A stretch of 64,000 nt of DNA from Tardiphaga alba (GCF_018279705.1 NZ_CP036498.1:2125001-2189000); one strand, 5' to 3'. Positions 17,696 through 27,025 are shown, numbered from the stretch's first letter. Numbers and translations: made by a program. Notes: generated from the sequence alone by a model not told the origin.

Positions 17696-18639
17696 GTTTC
17701 ACGCGTCCCGAGCAGGCCCATCGGGCGGAACATCAGGATCAGCACCAGCAGCACATAGGGCATGATCGGCGCGATCTGGGCGATGGTGACGTTCCAGATA
17801 TCCGACAGCCAGGTGGCGGCAAGGTCAGGGCTCAGCGGCCCGAACAGCCCGGCCAGCGATCCGTTCATGGACACTGCAAAAGTTTGCACGAGGCCGATCA
17901 GCAGCGAGGCGATGAAGGCGCCAGGCAGCGAGCCGAGGCCACCGACCACCACCACCACGAACAGGATCGGGCCGAGCAGGCCGGCCATGTTCGACTGGGT
18001 GACGAGGGCAGGTCCGGCGATCACGCCGGCCACCGCGGCAAGCGCGGTGCCGACGCCGAACACCAGCATGAAGATGCGCCCGACATTGTGGCCGAGATGG
18101 CCGACCATATGCGGATGGGTGAGGGCGGCCTGCACGATCAGGCCGATGCGGGTTTTCTTCAGCGTGATCAGAAGGCCGGCAAAGATCACGATGGAGATTA
18201 CCAGCATGAAGATCTTGAAGGCGGGATAGTTGGTCGAGAACAGCGTGAAGGCGGGGAAATCCAGCAGCGCCGGCACGCGGAAATCGACGGGGCTCTTGCC
18301 CCAGACGATCGAGACGATCTCCTCAATCGCGAAAGCCAGCCCGAAGGTGAACAACAGTTCCGGCACATGGCCGTATTTATGGACCTGTCGCAGCCCGTAG
18401 CGTTCGACCATCGCGCCGAGCGCTCCGGCCAGCAATGGCGCGATGATCAGCGCCGGCCAGAAGCCGAACCACTTGCTGATCTGAAATCCAAAGAAGGCGC
18501 CGAGCATGTAGAAGCTGGCATGAGCGAAATTCAGCACGCCGAGCATGCTGAAGATCACCGTCAGGCCCGAGGCCATCAGGAACAGCAGCATGCCGAACAG
18601 AATGCCGTTCAGCGTGGATATGACGATGAGTTCGAGCAC
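17692..18639 (-). CDS. Branched-chain-type ABC transporter permease (LivH-like, cluster 2)
   Basis: The 315-residue permease starts at a GTG (LELIVISTLNGILFGMLLFL) preceded by agagg six to seven bases upstream. The hallmark MLGVLNFAHASFYMLGAFFG is at about residue 35, and GPILFVVVVVGGLGSLPGAF carries the conserved late membrane motif. About eight transmembrane segments are visible. It pairs with the cluster 2 LivM, whose start overlaps its stop by four bases. A palindromic repeat separates it from the binding-protein gene upstream. Confidence 0.92.
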   Translation of the reverse strand: MLELIVISTLNGILFGMLLFLMASGLTVIFSMLGVLNFAHASFYMLGAFFGFQISKWFGFWPALIIAPLLAGALGAMVERYGLRQVHKYGHVPELLFTFGLAFAIEEIVSIVWGKSPVDFRVPALLDFPAFTLFSTNYPAFKIFMLVISIVIFAGLLITLKKTRIGLIVQAALTHPHMVGHLGHNVGRIFMLVFGVGTALAAVAGVIAGPALVTQSNMAGLLGPILFVVVVVGGLGSLPGAFIASLLIGLVQTFAVSMNGSLAGLFGPLSPDLAATWLSDIWNVTIAQIAPIMPYVLLVLILMFRPMGLLGTRET

Positions 18640-18655
18640 GAAGGACCTCTTACTT

Positions 18656-18784
18656 CACCTCTCCTCTCCGGGGAGAGGTCGGCGTGCGAAGCACGACGGG
18701 TGAGGGGGCGGTACGTGACGTAAGCGTCCGAGCTTGGAGCTCCCCCTCACCCCAACCCTCTCCCCGGAGGGGAGAGGGGGCGAC
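18656..18784. repeat. Palindromic intergenic repeat between livK and livH of cluster 2
   Basis: Facing arms built of ctctcctctccggggagagg and ccctctccccggaggggaga flank a centre containing gacgtaagcgtccgagcttgg. The arms gtgaggggg and ccccctcac pair as well, so the whole segment can form a long stem. It is the same kind of mosaic palindrome as family A but with different arm sequence. It lies between the binding-protein and permease genes, a position where stems often stabilise the upstream mRNA and raise binding-protein output; that role is inference. Confidence 0.65.
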
Positions 18785-18818
18785 GGGGCGCGAAGCATCG
18801 GAAGCGTTCAGCTACTGC

Positions 18819-20066
18819 TTACGGCCGATCCATCTTGCACGTCGTCGGCAACATGGTGTCCTTGGTGTCGATCTTGGCCACCGAACGCCACCCCCAGCCG
18901 GTCTTTTCCTCGTCGAACTTTTCCTTGTCGCTGCGGGTACCGAAGGACGAGATATAGATCGGTTGGAAGAACTGGTGGTCATCCTTGCGCATGACGCCTT
19001 CACCGCCGTTCAGCACCTGGAACGTCATGCCTTCGAGTGCGCCCGCGACCTTGACGGGATCGAGCGACTTGGCCTTTTCAGCCGCTGCCGCGAACATGCG
19101 CATCTGGTTGGCCGCGCGCGGATAGAAGTTGCTGAAGTCATACTTCGCGCGCAGCGCGGTTTCGTAGTCCTGCGCCGGCTTGTGATCGACATTGGCGATG
19201 CCTTCGCCGACCTGGAACACTTGGTGGTCGAGGCCAGCCTGCTTGATGGCGGTCGGGCCGCCGGTGCCGCCCGCATAATAGGTGTACCAGTTGACCTTGA
19301 GGCCGGCATCGGCGGCAGCCTTCAGCAGCAGCGCGAAGTCCTGGCCCCAATTGCCGGTGATAACGCTGTCGGCGCCCGAGGCCTTGATCTTCGCGATATA
19401 GGGCGCGAAGTCGGTGACCTTCAGCAGTGGATGCAGCTCGTCGCCGACGACTTCGACGTCGGCACGCTTGGCCTTCAGCATGGCGCGGGCCTGCGTGCGC
19501 ACGGACTGGCCGAAGGAATAATCCTGATTGATCAGGTAGACCTTCTTGATGGCCGGCGTGCCCTTCATATAGTTCGTGAGGGCTTCCATCTTGATGTCGG
19601 AATTGGCGTCCCAGCGGAAATGCCAGAAGCTGCACTTCTCATTGGTCAGCACCGGATCGACCGCGGCGTAATTGTAGAACAGCACTTCCTTGCCGGGATT
19701 GCGCTCGTTGAACTTGGTGACGAAGTCGCTCAGCGCGCCGGCCACGGCCGAGCCGTTGCCCTGGGTGATGTAGCGCACGCCGCTGTCGATCGCCTTCTGC
19801 GCCTGGATCAGGCTTTCCTGCGGATTGGTCTTGTTGTCGAGGGGAACGATCTCGACCTTCTTGCCGAGAATGCCGCCCTTGGCGTTGAGTTCATCGGCGA
19901 GGAACTGGAACGTCTTGAGGCCGACTTCGCCGACGCTGGCGCCGCCGCCCGAGAGCGGATCGATATAGCCGAGCTTGACGGTTTCCTGCGCCATCGCTGC
20001 GGTGCCGAAGAACGGCAGAGCTAGCGACGCGCCAAGGGCCAATTTGATCAGATGGCGTTTATGCAT
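18819..20066 (-). CDS. Branched-chain-type ABC transporter periplasmic binding protein (LivK-like, cluster 2)
   Basis: Secreted binding protein of 415 residues. The signal peptide MHKRHLIKLALGASLALPFF ends at TAAMAQ; the mature protein starts ETVKLGYIDPLSGGGASVGE. EVVGDELHPLLKVTDFAPYI and SGADSVITGNWGQDFALLLK are typical of Peripla_BP_6 proteins. The ATG at 20066 is preceded by agggaga with good spacing and starts exactly at the signal peptide; the residues upstream in frame are not conserved in character. It delivers substrate to the LivH/M/G/F system of cluster 2; the ligand is not known. Confidence 0.92.
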   Translation of the reverse strand: MHKRHLIKLALGASLALPFFGTAAMAQETVKLGYIDPLSGGGASVGEVGLKTFQFLADELNAKGGILGKKVEIVPLDNKTNPQESLIQAQKAIDSGVRYITQGNGSAVAGALSDFVTKFNERNPGKEVLFYNYAAVDPVLTNEKCSFWHFRWDANSDIKMEALTNYMKGTPAIKKVYLINQDYSFGQSVRTQARAMLKAKRADVEVVGDELHPLLKVTDFAPYIAKIKASGADSVITGNWGQDFALLLKAAADAGLKVNWYTYYAGGTGGPTAIKQAGLDHQVFQVGEGIANVDHKPAQDYETALRAKYDFSNFYPRAANQMRMFAAAAEKAKSLDPVKVAGALEGMTFQVLNGGEGVMRKDDHQFFQPIYISSFGTRSDKEKFDEEKTGWGWRSVAKIDTKDTMLPTTCKMDRP

Positions 20067-20204
20067 GTGTTTTCTCCCTGAATATTCGTTTGAACGACCG
20101 TGGTTCCAGCGCCGAATCTTGATTGATCCATCCGATGGCGGTTCTTGCGGGCGAGTGTGAGCGAATGCAGCAAAGGCTGCAAGCATCCGTTCGTCGTAGG
20201 CACA

Positions 20205-22649
20205 TTACGTCGCGGGGGCGACGGTCTTTGATTTCTTGGACGTAGCGGTATCGCCGATAATTTCGGCATTGCGCAATTCAGCAATCTCGCTATCGGCCAG
20301 GCCGAGCACCTCCCGGAGGACTTCCTCATTGTGCTGCCCGAGCGTCGGCGCCAAGCGCGTGATCGCATAGGGCGCGCGGGAGCTGCCCTCACGATAGGCG
20401 ACCGACGGTAACAGATGCGGGCCCATGAAACGGCGCGTCACCGGCTGCCAATGTCCGGTAGAGAGCAGATGCGGGTCGCCGGCCATGTCCATAGGTAGCC
20501 GTGCAGTGCCGGCCGGCACGCCTGCATCCTGAAGCGCATTCATCGCAAGTTCCGGCCGCACCGTCATGGTCCAGTGCCGGATCGCCACCTCGATGCGATC
20601 TTCATCGGCGCGACGGCCGTCTGCGGTGGCAAGGGTCGCATCTTCCGCCAGATCAGGCCGGTGGATCACCTTGCAGAGCGCCTGCCATTCTTCATCGCTG
20701 CGCACTGCGATGGTGAGCCACTGATCTTCGCCGATGCAGGGGAAGCAGCCATGGGGCACGAAGCGCGGATGGCGGTTGCCGAGCCGTGGGCTTGTGGTGC
20801 CGGTGACGGATTGCTCGATCACCGACGGCGCCACCATCGGCAGCAGCGCTTCGGTGGCGCTGAGATCGATATGCTGGCCTTCGCCTGTGCGCTTCTGATG
20901 CATGAATCCGATCATCAATGCTGCTGCCGCGCTCACGCCGCCATAGGGATCGCCGAGCGCCGTATGCACCATGGTCGGCGGATCGCCTTCGCTGCCGGTG
21001 ATTGAGGGCAGGCCGGATGCTTGCTCCAATGTCGAGCCATAGGCACGCACGCCGCTCCATGCGCCTGTCATGCCGAAGGCTGGCATGGTGACGACAATGA
21101 GACGCGGGTTGAGCTTTCGCATCGCGTCGGGATCGAGGCCGAGCCGCGGCATTACGTCGGCCGCGTAGTTGTCGATGACAGCATCCGCGTCCGCGATAAG
21201 CCGCTTGAGCAGCGCAAGGCCTTTCGGTTGCGTGAGGTCCAGCGTGATGCCGCGCTTGTTGCGGTTCATCTGCTGAAACCAATAGACCTTCTCGTAGGTG
21301 CGTTCGGGATGATAGGGCCCGCGCGGATCGGTGCCGCGAAACCAGTCGGGATACTGGCACGACTCCACCTTGATCACGTCGGCGCCGAGATCGCCCATCT
21401 GTCGCGTCGCGGTTGGGCCGGCCCAGCCCATGGTGAGATCGACGATGCGCAGGCCCTTCAACGGCAGCGGATCGTCTAGCGTGGCTTGTCGTGTCGCGAT
21501 GCGATCACGAGGCCTGAAGCTCGCAACATCGTCGCTCCCGGCGAGCGGCGCCTTGCCATTGGCAAGCGGCAGCGAGCCGGTGAGACGCTGCGGCAGCACC
21601 GGCGCTTCGAATGATGCGCTGCCGATGGTCACGTCGGCGAAGGCGCCGCGCTCGCGGTAATATGGCTGGCGCAGCAGTTCTTCCATGCTCGGGACTACGG
21701 CGAGCGGGATACGCAGTTCGATGCCCATCTCGAACCATTCCTGCGCGCTCTTCTGCAGCAGGATCGGCTGGAAGATGGCGGCAAGTTCTGCGGAGTTGAC
21801 CGAGCGCACCAGGCCGTCGGTGAACTTGGCTTCTTTTTCCAATTCGGGCAGACCGAGCATCCCGCAAAACGCAGCCCATTGCGCCGGTGTAACCACCGTG
21901 ATGCCGAGCCAGCCATCCCTGGTCTGGAAATTGCCGACGGGATAGCCGCGTCCGAAACGATTGAGCGCCGTGCGCGGGCGCGTGAAGCCGGACTCCAATG
22001 CAAGCCCGGTGTCGAATTCGCTGATATGCAGCATCGCCGCATGCGCGCTGACCGCAAAGCGCCGCGCGCCGCGCTTGCGACCATACAGGCCGGCCAGCGT
22101 CGGGATGAAAGCGGTGAGGGCGGTCATGACCGAGATCTGCCCATCGCGCGGCAGCACCGGTGGGCCTTCCTTGGCACCGACGAGTTTCACGCAGCCGGCC
22201 AGCGCGCGGCAGATCGAGTCGGTGGTGTGGAAATCCGAATAGAGACCGTTTTCGCCGAACCATGAGATGGCGGTGATGGCGAGGCCGGGATTGTCCCGGC
22301 GTAAATCGTCGTGCGTGAGAAATGATATCGGAATGTCTGCTGGCGGTCGTGCATCGAGCAAGAGATCGCAGCTTTGCAGGAGCGTCTTGATGGTCGCGAC
22401 ATCCGCGGCGTCAGCGAGATCAGCGATGACGCTGTGCTTGTTCGTGTTCAGCCAGGCGAAAACGCCGCTCTCGCTTTTGCCACGGCCTGCATCGATAAGC
22501 GGTGCATGCCGCCGCATCGGATCGCCGCCGGGTGGTTCGATCTTGATGACCTCCGCACCGAAATCGGAAAACAGCTTGCCGCAGTAGCCCAGCTGATCGC
22601 CGGATCCAATTTCCACCACGCGCAAATCCGATAGCGGGAGTTTCGGCAT
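20205..22649 (-). CDS. Double-domain CaiB/BaiF family (class III) CoA-transferase
   Basis: The 814-residue protein contains two consecutive class III CoA-transferase units. Unit 1 starts LSDLRVVEIGSGDQLGYCGK and unit 2, at about residue 398, LKGLRIVDLTMGWAGPTATR. Unit 1 has an aspartate (D144, in TTDSICRALAG) where the family has its catalytic residue; unit 2 has YGSTLEQASG there and lacks the aspartate. The typical family member is about 400 residues and forms an interlocked dimer, so this is a covalently joined pair. A lysine-rich tail (TSKKSKTVAPAT) follows. It transfers CoA between carboxylic acids. It reads in the same direction as liv cluster 2, 138 bases upstream of its livK, which suggests a role in activating the imported acid. 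Confidence 0.9.
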   Translation of the reverse strand: MPKLPLSDLRVVEIGSGDQLGYCGKLFSDFGAEVIKIEPPGGDPMRRHAPLIDAGRGKSESGVFAWLNTNKHSVIADLADAADVATIKTLLQSCDLLLDARPPADIPISFLTHDDLRRDNPGLAITAISWFGENGLYSDFHTTDSICRALAGCVKLVGAKEGPPVLPRDGQISVMTALTAFIPTLAGLYGRKRGARRFAVSAHAAMLHISEFDTGLALESGFTRPRTALNRFGRGYPVGNFQTRDGWLGITVVTPAQWAAFCGMLGLPELEKEAKFTDGLVRSVNSAELAAIFQPILLQKSAQEWFEMGIELRIPLAVVPSMEELLRQPYYRERGAFADVTIGSASFEAPVLPQRLTGSLPLANGKAPLAGSDDVASFRPRDRIATRQATLDDPLPLKGLRIVDLTMGWAGPTATRQMGDLGADVIKVESCQYPDWFRGTDPRGPYHPERTYEKVYWFQQMNRNKRGITLDLTQPKGLALLKRLIADADAVIDNYAADVMPRLGLDPDAMRKLNPRLIVVTMPAFGMTGAWSGVRAYGSTLEQASGLPSITGSEGDPPTMVHTALGDPYGGVSAAAALMIGFMHQKRTGEGQHIDLSATEALLPMVAPSVIEQSVTGTTSPRLGNRHPRFVPHGCFPCIGEDQWLTIAVRSDEEWQALCKVIHRPDLAEDATLATADGRRADEDRIEVAIRHWTMTVRPELAMNALQDAGVPAGTARLPMDMAGDPHLLSTGHWQPVTRRFMGPHLLPSVAYREGSSRAPYAITRLAPTLGQHNEEVLREVLGLADSEIAELRNAEIIGDTATSKKSKTVAPAT

Positions 22650-22713
22650 AACAATTCCACCCGTTCTTCTTTTCTTGAACGGGCATCATGTCGGGCTGAG
22701 CCGATGCGTCAAG

Positions 22714-23544
22714 TCAGCTTGAAGGATTCCGTGCAAGCGCAACCGACATGGCGGAGATCAGCGGCCGCATGAAGAACGCGCCCTCGGCCGGCGTGATCGA
22801 CGCACGGAATCCGTAAGACTCCAATTCATCGGAGACAACGGGACCGACGGACGCGATCGGCGTCTTCGCAAGTGCGTTACGTAGTTGATCCTCGCGTCCA
22901 TGCGTACGCGCGGCATCGACAAGGCGCCGCACCTGGCCCGAACTCGTCAGCGCAATCGCATCGACTCGCGCGCTCTCCATCTCGTCGATGGCTGCGAGGA
23001 TGTTGGTGTCGGCGGCTTTGGAATCGTAGATGTAGGGGATAACGGCATCGACAACGGCGCCTTGCGCTTCGATGGCGCGGATCAAAGCCGCATGATCCTT
23101 CTCCGGATAAAGCTGGAGTCCAACCCTGCGGCCCGTGAGATCATATGCCGCCAGCATCTCGGCGATGCCCTCCGAGGTCGGCTTCTCCGTGGTCACGTCC
23201 GGAGCGAGGCCGATCTCGCGGAGTGCCTTGCCGGGCTTCGGCCCACGGGTGAATCTCCGCGATTTGCCGACTGCCTCGACGAAGGCTGCGTCGCCGCAAG
23301 TCCGGCGGACCACTTTGAGCATGCGCCGCAAGCCTTCCCCGGTCATCAAAACCAGATCATCGAAGGGATCGGCGACAAAACGGGCGATCCAGTCCTCCAC
23401 CGGCCTGGCGTCCGGAACGTCCTCGATGGTGAACATCGGACATTGCAGCACGTCCGCACCTTTCTCCTTGAGAAGTCTGGAGAATTGCGCCTCTTCGCGG
23501 GTTTCCAGGATCAGGATGCGGGTGCCGTCCAGTCGCTCAGCCAT
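22714..23544 (-). CDS. Uroporphyrinogen-III synthase (HemD) family protein
   Basis: The 276-residue protein has the two-lobed HemD pattern: lobe 1 begins GTRILILETREEAQFSRLL, followed by VLMTGEGLRRML, and lobe 2 contains VGLQLYPEKD, VIPYIYDSKAAD, ALTSSGQVRRLVDAA and IASVGPVVSDELESYGF. HemD closes hydroxymethylbilane to uroporphyrinogen III in tetrapyrrole synthesis. Other hem genes are not nearby, and members of this family also occur outside haem operons, so the enzymatic role is likely but not certain. It lies 64 bases upstream of the CoA-transferase gene in the same direction and diverges from purU. Confidence 0.82.
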   Translation of the reverse strand: MAERLDGTRILILETREEAQFSRLLKEKGADVLQCPMFTIEDVPDARPVEDWIARFVADPFDDLVLMTGEGLRRMLKVVRRTCGDAAFVEAVGKSRRFTRGPKPGKALREIGLAPDVTTEKPTSEGIAEMLAAYDLTGRRVGLQLYPEKDHAALIRAIEAQGAVVDAVIPYIYDSKAADTNILAAIDEMESARVDAIALTSSGQVRRLVDAARTHGREDQLRNALAKTPIASVGPVVSDELESYGFRASITPAEGAFFMRPLISAMSVALARNPSS

Positions 23545-23672
23545 GTCCGCTTCCTTTCGTTAATCGCGCGGCAACCTCGCCATAGTGCAGCGCGCAATTG
23601 GATTGGCGCAAGGCCAGCCGGGATGGTAGAGCAGGGCAAAATTTCCCCTGAATCTCAAGCCAGTAGCCCAAC

Positions 23673-24533
23673 ATGTCGCACCATTTTGTCCTTACGCTGT
23701 CCTGCCCGGATCGCCCCGGCATCGTCTCTGCCGTTTCGACCTTTCTCGCCCATAATGGCCAGAACATCGTCGATGCCCAGCAGTTCAACGACAACGAGAC
23801 GGGCGGCTTCTTCATGCGCGTGGTGTTCAACGCCGCCGATGTGAATGTCGATCTCACGTCACTGCAGACCGGCTTCGGTGCGATTGCCGAGCGCTTCAAG
23901 ATGGCCTGGCAGATGCGCGATCAGGACACCAAGCGCCGCGTCATGATCCTGGCCTCGAAGTCTGATCACTGCCTTGTCGATCTGCTCTATCGCTGGCGCA
24001 CCGGCGAGCTGGAGATGATCCCCACCGCCATCGTATCGAACCATCCGCGCGAGACCTATAACGGCATCGATTTCGGCGACATTCCGTTTCATCACCTGCC
24101 GATCACCAAGGAAACCAAGCGCGAGCAGGAAGCCGCGATCTGGAATCTGGTGCAGGAGACCAAGTCCGAGCTCGTCGTGCTCGCGCGCTACATGCAGATC
24201 CTGTCGGATGACATGTCGGCAAAACTGTCCGGCAAGTGCATCAACATCCACCACTCGTTCCTGCCGGGCTTCAAGGGCGCGCGGCCCTATCACCAGGCCC
24301 ATGCGCGCGGCGTCAAGCTGATCGGCGCAACCGCGCATTACGTCACCAGCGACCTCGATGAAGGTCCGATCATCGAGCAGGATGTCGAGCGCATCAGCCA
24401 TCGCGACTCGCCGGAAGATCTCGTCCGCAAGGGCCGCGACATCGAGCGTCGCGTGCTCGCGCGCGGCGTGCGCTATCACCTCGAGGATCGCGTGATCCTA
24501 AACGGTAAGAAGACGGTCGTGTTCACCAATTGA
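23673..24533 (+). CDS. purU: Formyltetrahydrofolate deformylase
   Basis: The 286-residue enzyme hydrolyses 10-formyltetrahydrofolate to formate and tetrahydrofolate, balancing one-carbon pools. It has an N-terminal ACT regulatory domain (about residues 5-85, starting [20 protein letters not shown]) and a formyltransferase domain (about 90-286). The active-site region is present: [34 protein letters not shown] and [19 protein letters not shown], which provide the asparagine, histidine and aspartate of the family. Its length equals the normal value. It stands alone, diverging from the hemD-like gene. Confidence 0.96.
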   Translation: MSHHFVLTLSCPDRPGIVSAVSTFLAHNGQNIVDAQQFNDNETGGFFMRVVFNAADVNVDLTSLQTGFGAIAERFKMAWQMRDQDTKRRVMILASKSDHCLVDLLYRWRTGELEMIPTAIVSNHPRETYNGIDFGDIPFHHLPITKETKREQEAAIWNLVQETKSELVVLARYMQILSDDMSAKLSGKCINIHHSFLPGFKGARPYHQAHARGVKLIGATAHYVTSDLDEGPIIEQDVERISHRDSPEDLVRKGRDIERRVLARGVRYHLEDRVILNGKKTVVFTN

Positions 24534-24551
24534 TGTAAGACGCCGGCGCCG

Positions 24552-24833
24552 TCAGTGGATGGCGCTTGCCGAAGGCGATGTTGCCGGATCTGGCCCGGGC
24601 GCGATGTCGCCCTGCGACTGCTCGCGCTGCTTCGCCGCATAAGCCTCATATTCCGGCGTCCCCGGCCGCGGCGGTGCGTCTGCCGGCAATCCGCCGGCCC
24701 ATGCCGGGATCAGATCGGCCATGCCACCCGCCACGAATGAGCTGATCGATCCGCAGCCGGACAGGCCGCAGGACAGCAGGACTAGGCCGAAAACGGCTGA
24801 TAAGCGGCGAGTGGAAGGCATCGGACGCAACAT
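24552..24833 (-). CDS. Small proline-rich lipoprotein of unknown function
   Basis: The product has 93 residues. A signal peptide with lipobox is clear: LSAVFGLVLLSCGLSGC, giving a lipidated cysteine near residue 27. The mature part (GSISSFVAGGMADLIPAWAG, then proline-rich PPRPGTPEYEAYAAKQRE) has no domain that I recognise. ATG codons at 24833 and 24821 are both possible; neither has a good ribosome-binding site. It converges with purU, 18 bases away. Its location would be the inner or outer membrane, facing the periplasm. Confidence 0.72.
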   Translation of the reverse strand: MLRPMPSTRRLSAVFGLVLLSCGLSGCGSISSFVAGGMADLIPAWAGGLPADAPPRPGTPEYEAYAAKQREQSQGDIAPGPDPATSPSASAIH

Positions 24834-24946
24834 GGTCGAGAGGTGAGTGAATGCTCACATACATCGCGTGCGCAGAAAAGTGAAGGTAGGGGAAGCGGGC
24901 CGGCATCATTTTTTACGTCGGCACTGCTGGCGCGAGGGTACACCGA

Positions 24947-25435
24947 TCAGTCGGTGGTCTTCCGCCTTTGCGTTACCGGCTTGCGCACCTGTACCGCATT
25001 CACGGCCGGCGTCTGTGCCAGAAGCCGCCGCAGCAGGTCGATCAGCACTTCCACCTCATCCGGCTTCAGGCAATCTAGCAATACCCCTTCGCGATCCAGC
25101 GCCAGTTCGATGATGCGGTCATGCAATGCACGGCCAGCCTTGGTCATCACGATGATGCGCTTGCCGTCGCCCTGATCGACCACGGTCACGCTTCCATTCT
25201 CGGAAAGCGATTTCAGTGTGCGGCTGACCAGTCCCTTGTCGAGATCGAAATACTGGCAGATCTGCTGTGCAGTGCACGCGTCTTCGCTGGCGAGCTTGGA
25301 CAGGATGCGCCATTCGGTTACGCCCACACCGAATTCGCGTCGGTAGGCGCTCGAGGCTCCGCCGGCCAGCTTGTTGGCGAGGAAGTTGATGAGGGCAGGA
25401 ACGTATCGCGTGTGATTGATGACCGGCTTCGTCAT
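24947..25435 (-). CDS. MarR family transcriptional regulator
   Basis: The 162-residue protein has a central winged helix-turn-helix: VGVTEWRILSKLASEDACTA, then QQICQYFDLDKGLVSRTLKS, with the wing at GSVTVVDQGDGKRIIVMTKAG. The flanking helices form the dimerisation domain. MarR proteins repress nearby genes and release DNA when they bind small, often aromatic, ligands. It diverges from the third liv cluster with a 224-base gap that contains two inverted repeats (25484-25503, 25564-25577), so it probably controls that transporter and itself. Confidence 0.93.
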   Translation of the reverse strand: MTKPVINHTRYVPALINFLANKLAGGASSAYRREFGVGVTEWRILSKLASEDACTAQQICQYFDLDKGLVSRTLKSLSENGSVTVVDQGDGKRIIVMTKAGRALHDRIIELALDREGVLLDCLKPDEVEVLIDLLRRLLAQTPAVNAVQVRKPVTQRRKTTD

Positions 25436-25483
25436 GCCAAATGAAATGCTCTGAAACGTCCCAAAACAAGAGCGTCACAGCAC

Positions 25484-25503
25484 GCTGCTAGAACTTTAGC
25501 AGC
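25484..25503. promoter_or_regulatory. Inverted repeat in MarR/liv cluster 3 intergenic region; possible operator
   Basis: The sequence gctgctagaactttagcagc is a perfect 7+6+7 inverted repeat, 48 bases upstream of the MarR start and 156 bases upstream of the livK start. Size and symmetry suit a MarR-type dimer site. Assignment to this regulator rests on position only. Confidence 0.45.
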
Positions 25504-25563
25504 ATGCCGCAATGCGTCGGAATTACGCAGTTCACCCCTCCGTTGCGCATTGTCAAGGCAGCC

Positions 25564-25593
25564 GTTGACACGTCAACATGGCTTCGTTATCGC
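25564..25593 (+). promoter_or_regulatory. Candidate promoter with overlapping inverted repeat for liv cluster 3
   Basis: ttgaca at 25565-25570 matches the sigma-70 -35 consensus and tatcgc at 25588-25593 lies 17 bases downstream at the -10 position, a weak match. The -35 element is embedded in the perfect 6+2+6 inverted repeat gttgacacgtcaac (25564-25577), so a repressor bound there would block RNA polymerase. The livK start is 66 bases after the -10 element. Confidence 0.4.
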
Positions 25594-25659
25594 GGACCGA
25601 CGTGTATGGGGACGACGATCTTCCGGCCGCAAGAGCCGACATCACGCAGAGGAGGACAC

Positions 25660-26829
25660 ATGCTGAAGACATTCATTTCTGCCGCGGTCGCTGCCGCCGG
25701 CGTATTCGCTTTGGGCGCGGTTGCAAACGCGCAGGAGGCCGTGAAGATCGGCCTGATCGTGCCGATGACGGGCGGTCAGGCGTCCACCGGCCAGCAGATC
25801 AACAATGCCATCAAGCTGTACCAGCAGAAGAACGGCGACACCGTCGCCGGCAAGAAGGTCGAGGTCATCCTCAAGGATGACGCGGCGGTGCCGGACAATA
25901 CCAAGCGCCTGGCGCAGGAACTGATCGTCAACGAGAAGGTCAACATCATCGCCGGTTTCGGCGTGACGCCTGCGGCACTGGCCGCCGCGCCGCTGGCGAC
26001 GCAGGCAAAAGTGCCGCTGATCGTGATGGCTGCGGGCACCTCGATCATCACCGAGCGCTCGCCCTATATCGCGCGCACCTCGTTCACGCTCGCGCAGTCT
26101 TCCACGATCATCGGTGACTGGGCCGCGAAGAACGGCATCAAGAAGGTGGTGACGCTCACCTCCGATTATGCGCCTGGCAACGATGCGCTCGCGGCCTTCA
26201 AGGAGCACTTCACCGCCGGTGGCGGCGCCATCGTCGAGGAAGTGAAAGTCCCGCTCGCCAATCCGGATTTCGCACCGTTCCTGCAGCGCATGAAGGATGC
26301 CAAGCCTGACGCGGTGTTCGTGTTCGTACCGGCCGGGCAGGGCGGCAACTTCATGAAGCAATATGCCGAGCGTGGCCTCGACAAGTCCGGCATCAAGGTG
26401 ATCGGACCGGGCGACGTCATGGATGACGATCTGCTCAACGGCATGGGCGATGCAGCCATCGGCGCCGTCACCGCGCATCTCTATTCGGCCGCGCATCCCT
26501 CGGCGATGAACAAGGCTTTCGTGGCCGACTACAAGAAGGCCTACAACGCGCGTCCTGGTTTCATGGCCGTCGGCGGCTGGGATGGCATCCATCTCATCTA
26601 CGAAGCGCTGAAGAAGACCGGTGGCAAGGCCGATGGCGATAGCCTGATCGCGGCGATGAAGGGCATGAAGTGGGAAAGCCCGCGCGGCCCGATCTCCATC
26701 GACCCGGAAACCCGCGACATCGTGCAGAACATCTATATCCGCGAAGTGAAGAAAGTGGATGGCGAGCTGTATAATGTGGAATTCGCGACGTTCGAAGCGG
26801 TGAAGGATCCGGGCAAGACGAAGAAGTAA
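25660..26829 (+). CDS. Branched-chain-type ABC transporter periplasmic binding protein (LivK-like, cluster 3)
   Basis: Secreted binding protein of 389 residues. The ATG at 25660 follows a perfect gaggagg ribosome-binding site and starts a signal peptide, MLKTFISAAVAAAGVFALGA, cleaved near VANAQ. The mature protein begins EAVKIGLIVPMTGGQASTGQ and contains PLIVMAAGTSIITERSPYIA and VGGWDGIHLIYEALKKTGGK, typical of Peripla_BP_6. It is the first gene of a cluster reading livK, livH, livM, livG, livF and a MetE-like methyltransferase, divergent from a MarR gene. A 228-base gap with a palindromic repeat follows it. Confidence 0.93.
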   Translation: MLKTFISAAVAAAGVFALGAVANAQEAVKIGLIVPMTGGQASTGQQINNAIKLYQQKNGDTVAGKKVEVILKDDAAVPDNTKRLAQELIVNEKVNIIAGFGVTPAALAAAPLATQAKVPLIVMAAGTSIITERSPYIARTSFTLAQSSTIIGDWAAKNGIKKVVTLTSDYAPGNDALAAFKEHFTAGGGAIVEEVKVPLANPDFAPFLQRMKDAKPDAVFVFVPAGQGGNFMKQYAERGLDKSGIKVIGPGDVMDDDLLNGMGDAAIGAVTAHLYSAAHPSAMNKAFVADYKKAYNARPGFMAVGGWDGIHLIYEALKKTGGKADGDSLIAAMKGMKWESPRGPISIDPETRDIVQNIYIREVKKVDGELYNVEFATFEAVKDPGKTKK

Positions 26830-26852
26830 GTCTTGCAGTGACGCCGATGGTT

Positions 26853-27025
26853 TCCCTCCCCAAGCCGCGCAGCGGCGCAGTGGGGAGGGTGGCGCGTAGC
26901 GCCGGGTGGGGTTTCCCCCACGTGACGTCAGCGTTTGTGGAGACACCCCACCCGTCTTGAAGCTCGCTGAACGCTCGCTTCAATCCACCCTCCCCACTGC
27001 GCGGCTTCGCCGCCTGGGGGAGGGA
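26853..27025. repeat. Palindromic intergenic repeat, family A copy 2
   Basis: The gap between livK and livH of cluster 3 is filled with nested palindromes bounded by ccctccccaag and tgggggaggga. It shares ccctccccactgcgc, ggagacaccccaccc and a purine/pyrimidine boundary with the copy at 7691-7858, but the central arms differ (here tcttgaagctcgctgaacgc). Both copies lie next to livK genes. The stems could stabilise the livK message; this is inference. Confidence 0.72.

Noticed and set aside
15648..17702. A single 684-codon minus-strand frame covering livG and livM of cluster 2
   Set aside because: Only the last 249 codons encode a real protein (LivG). The upstream part is an out-of-frame reading of livM, which is complete in another frame with its own start and four-base overlaps.
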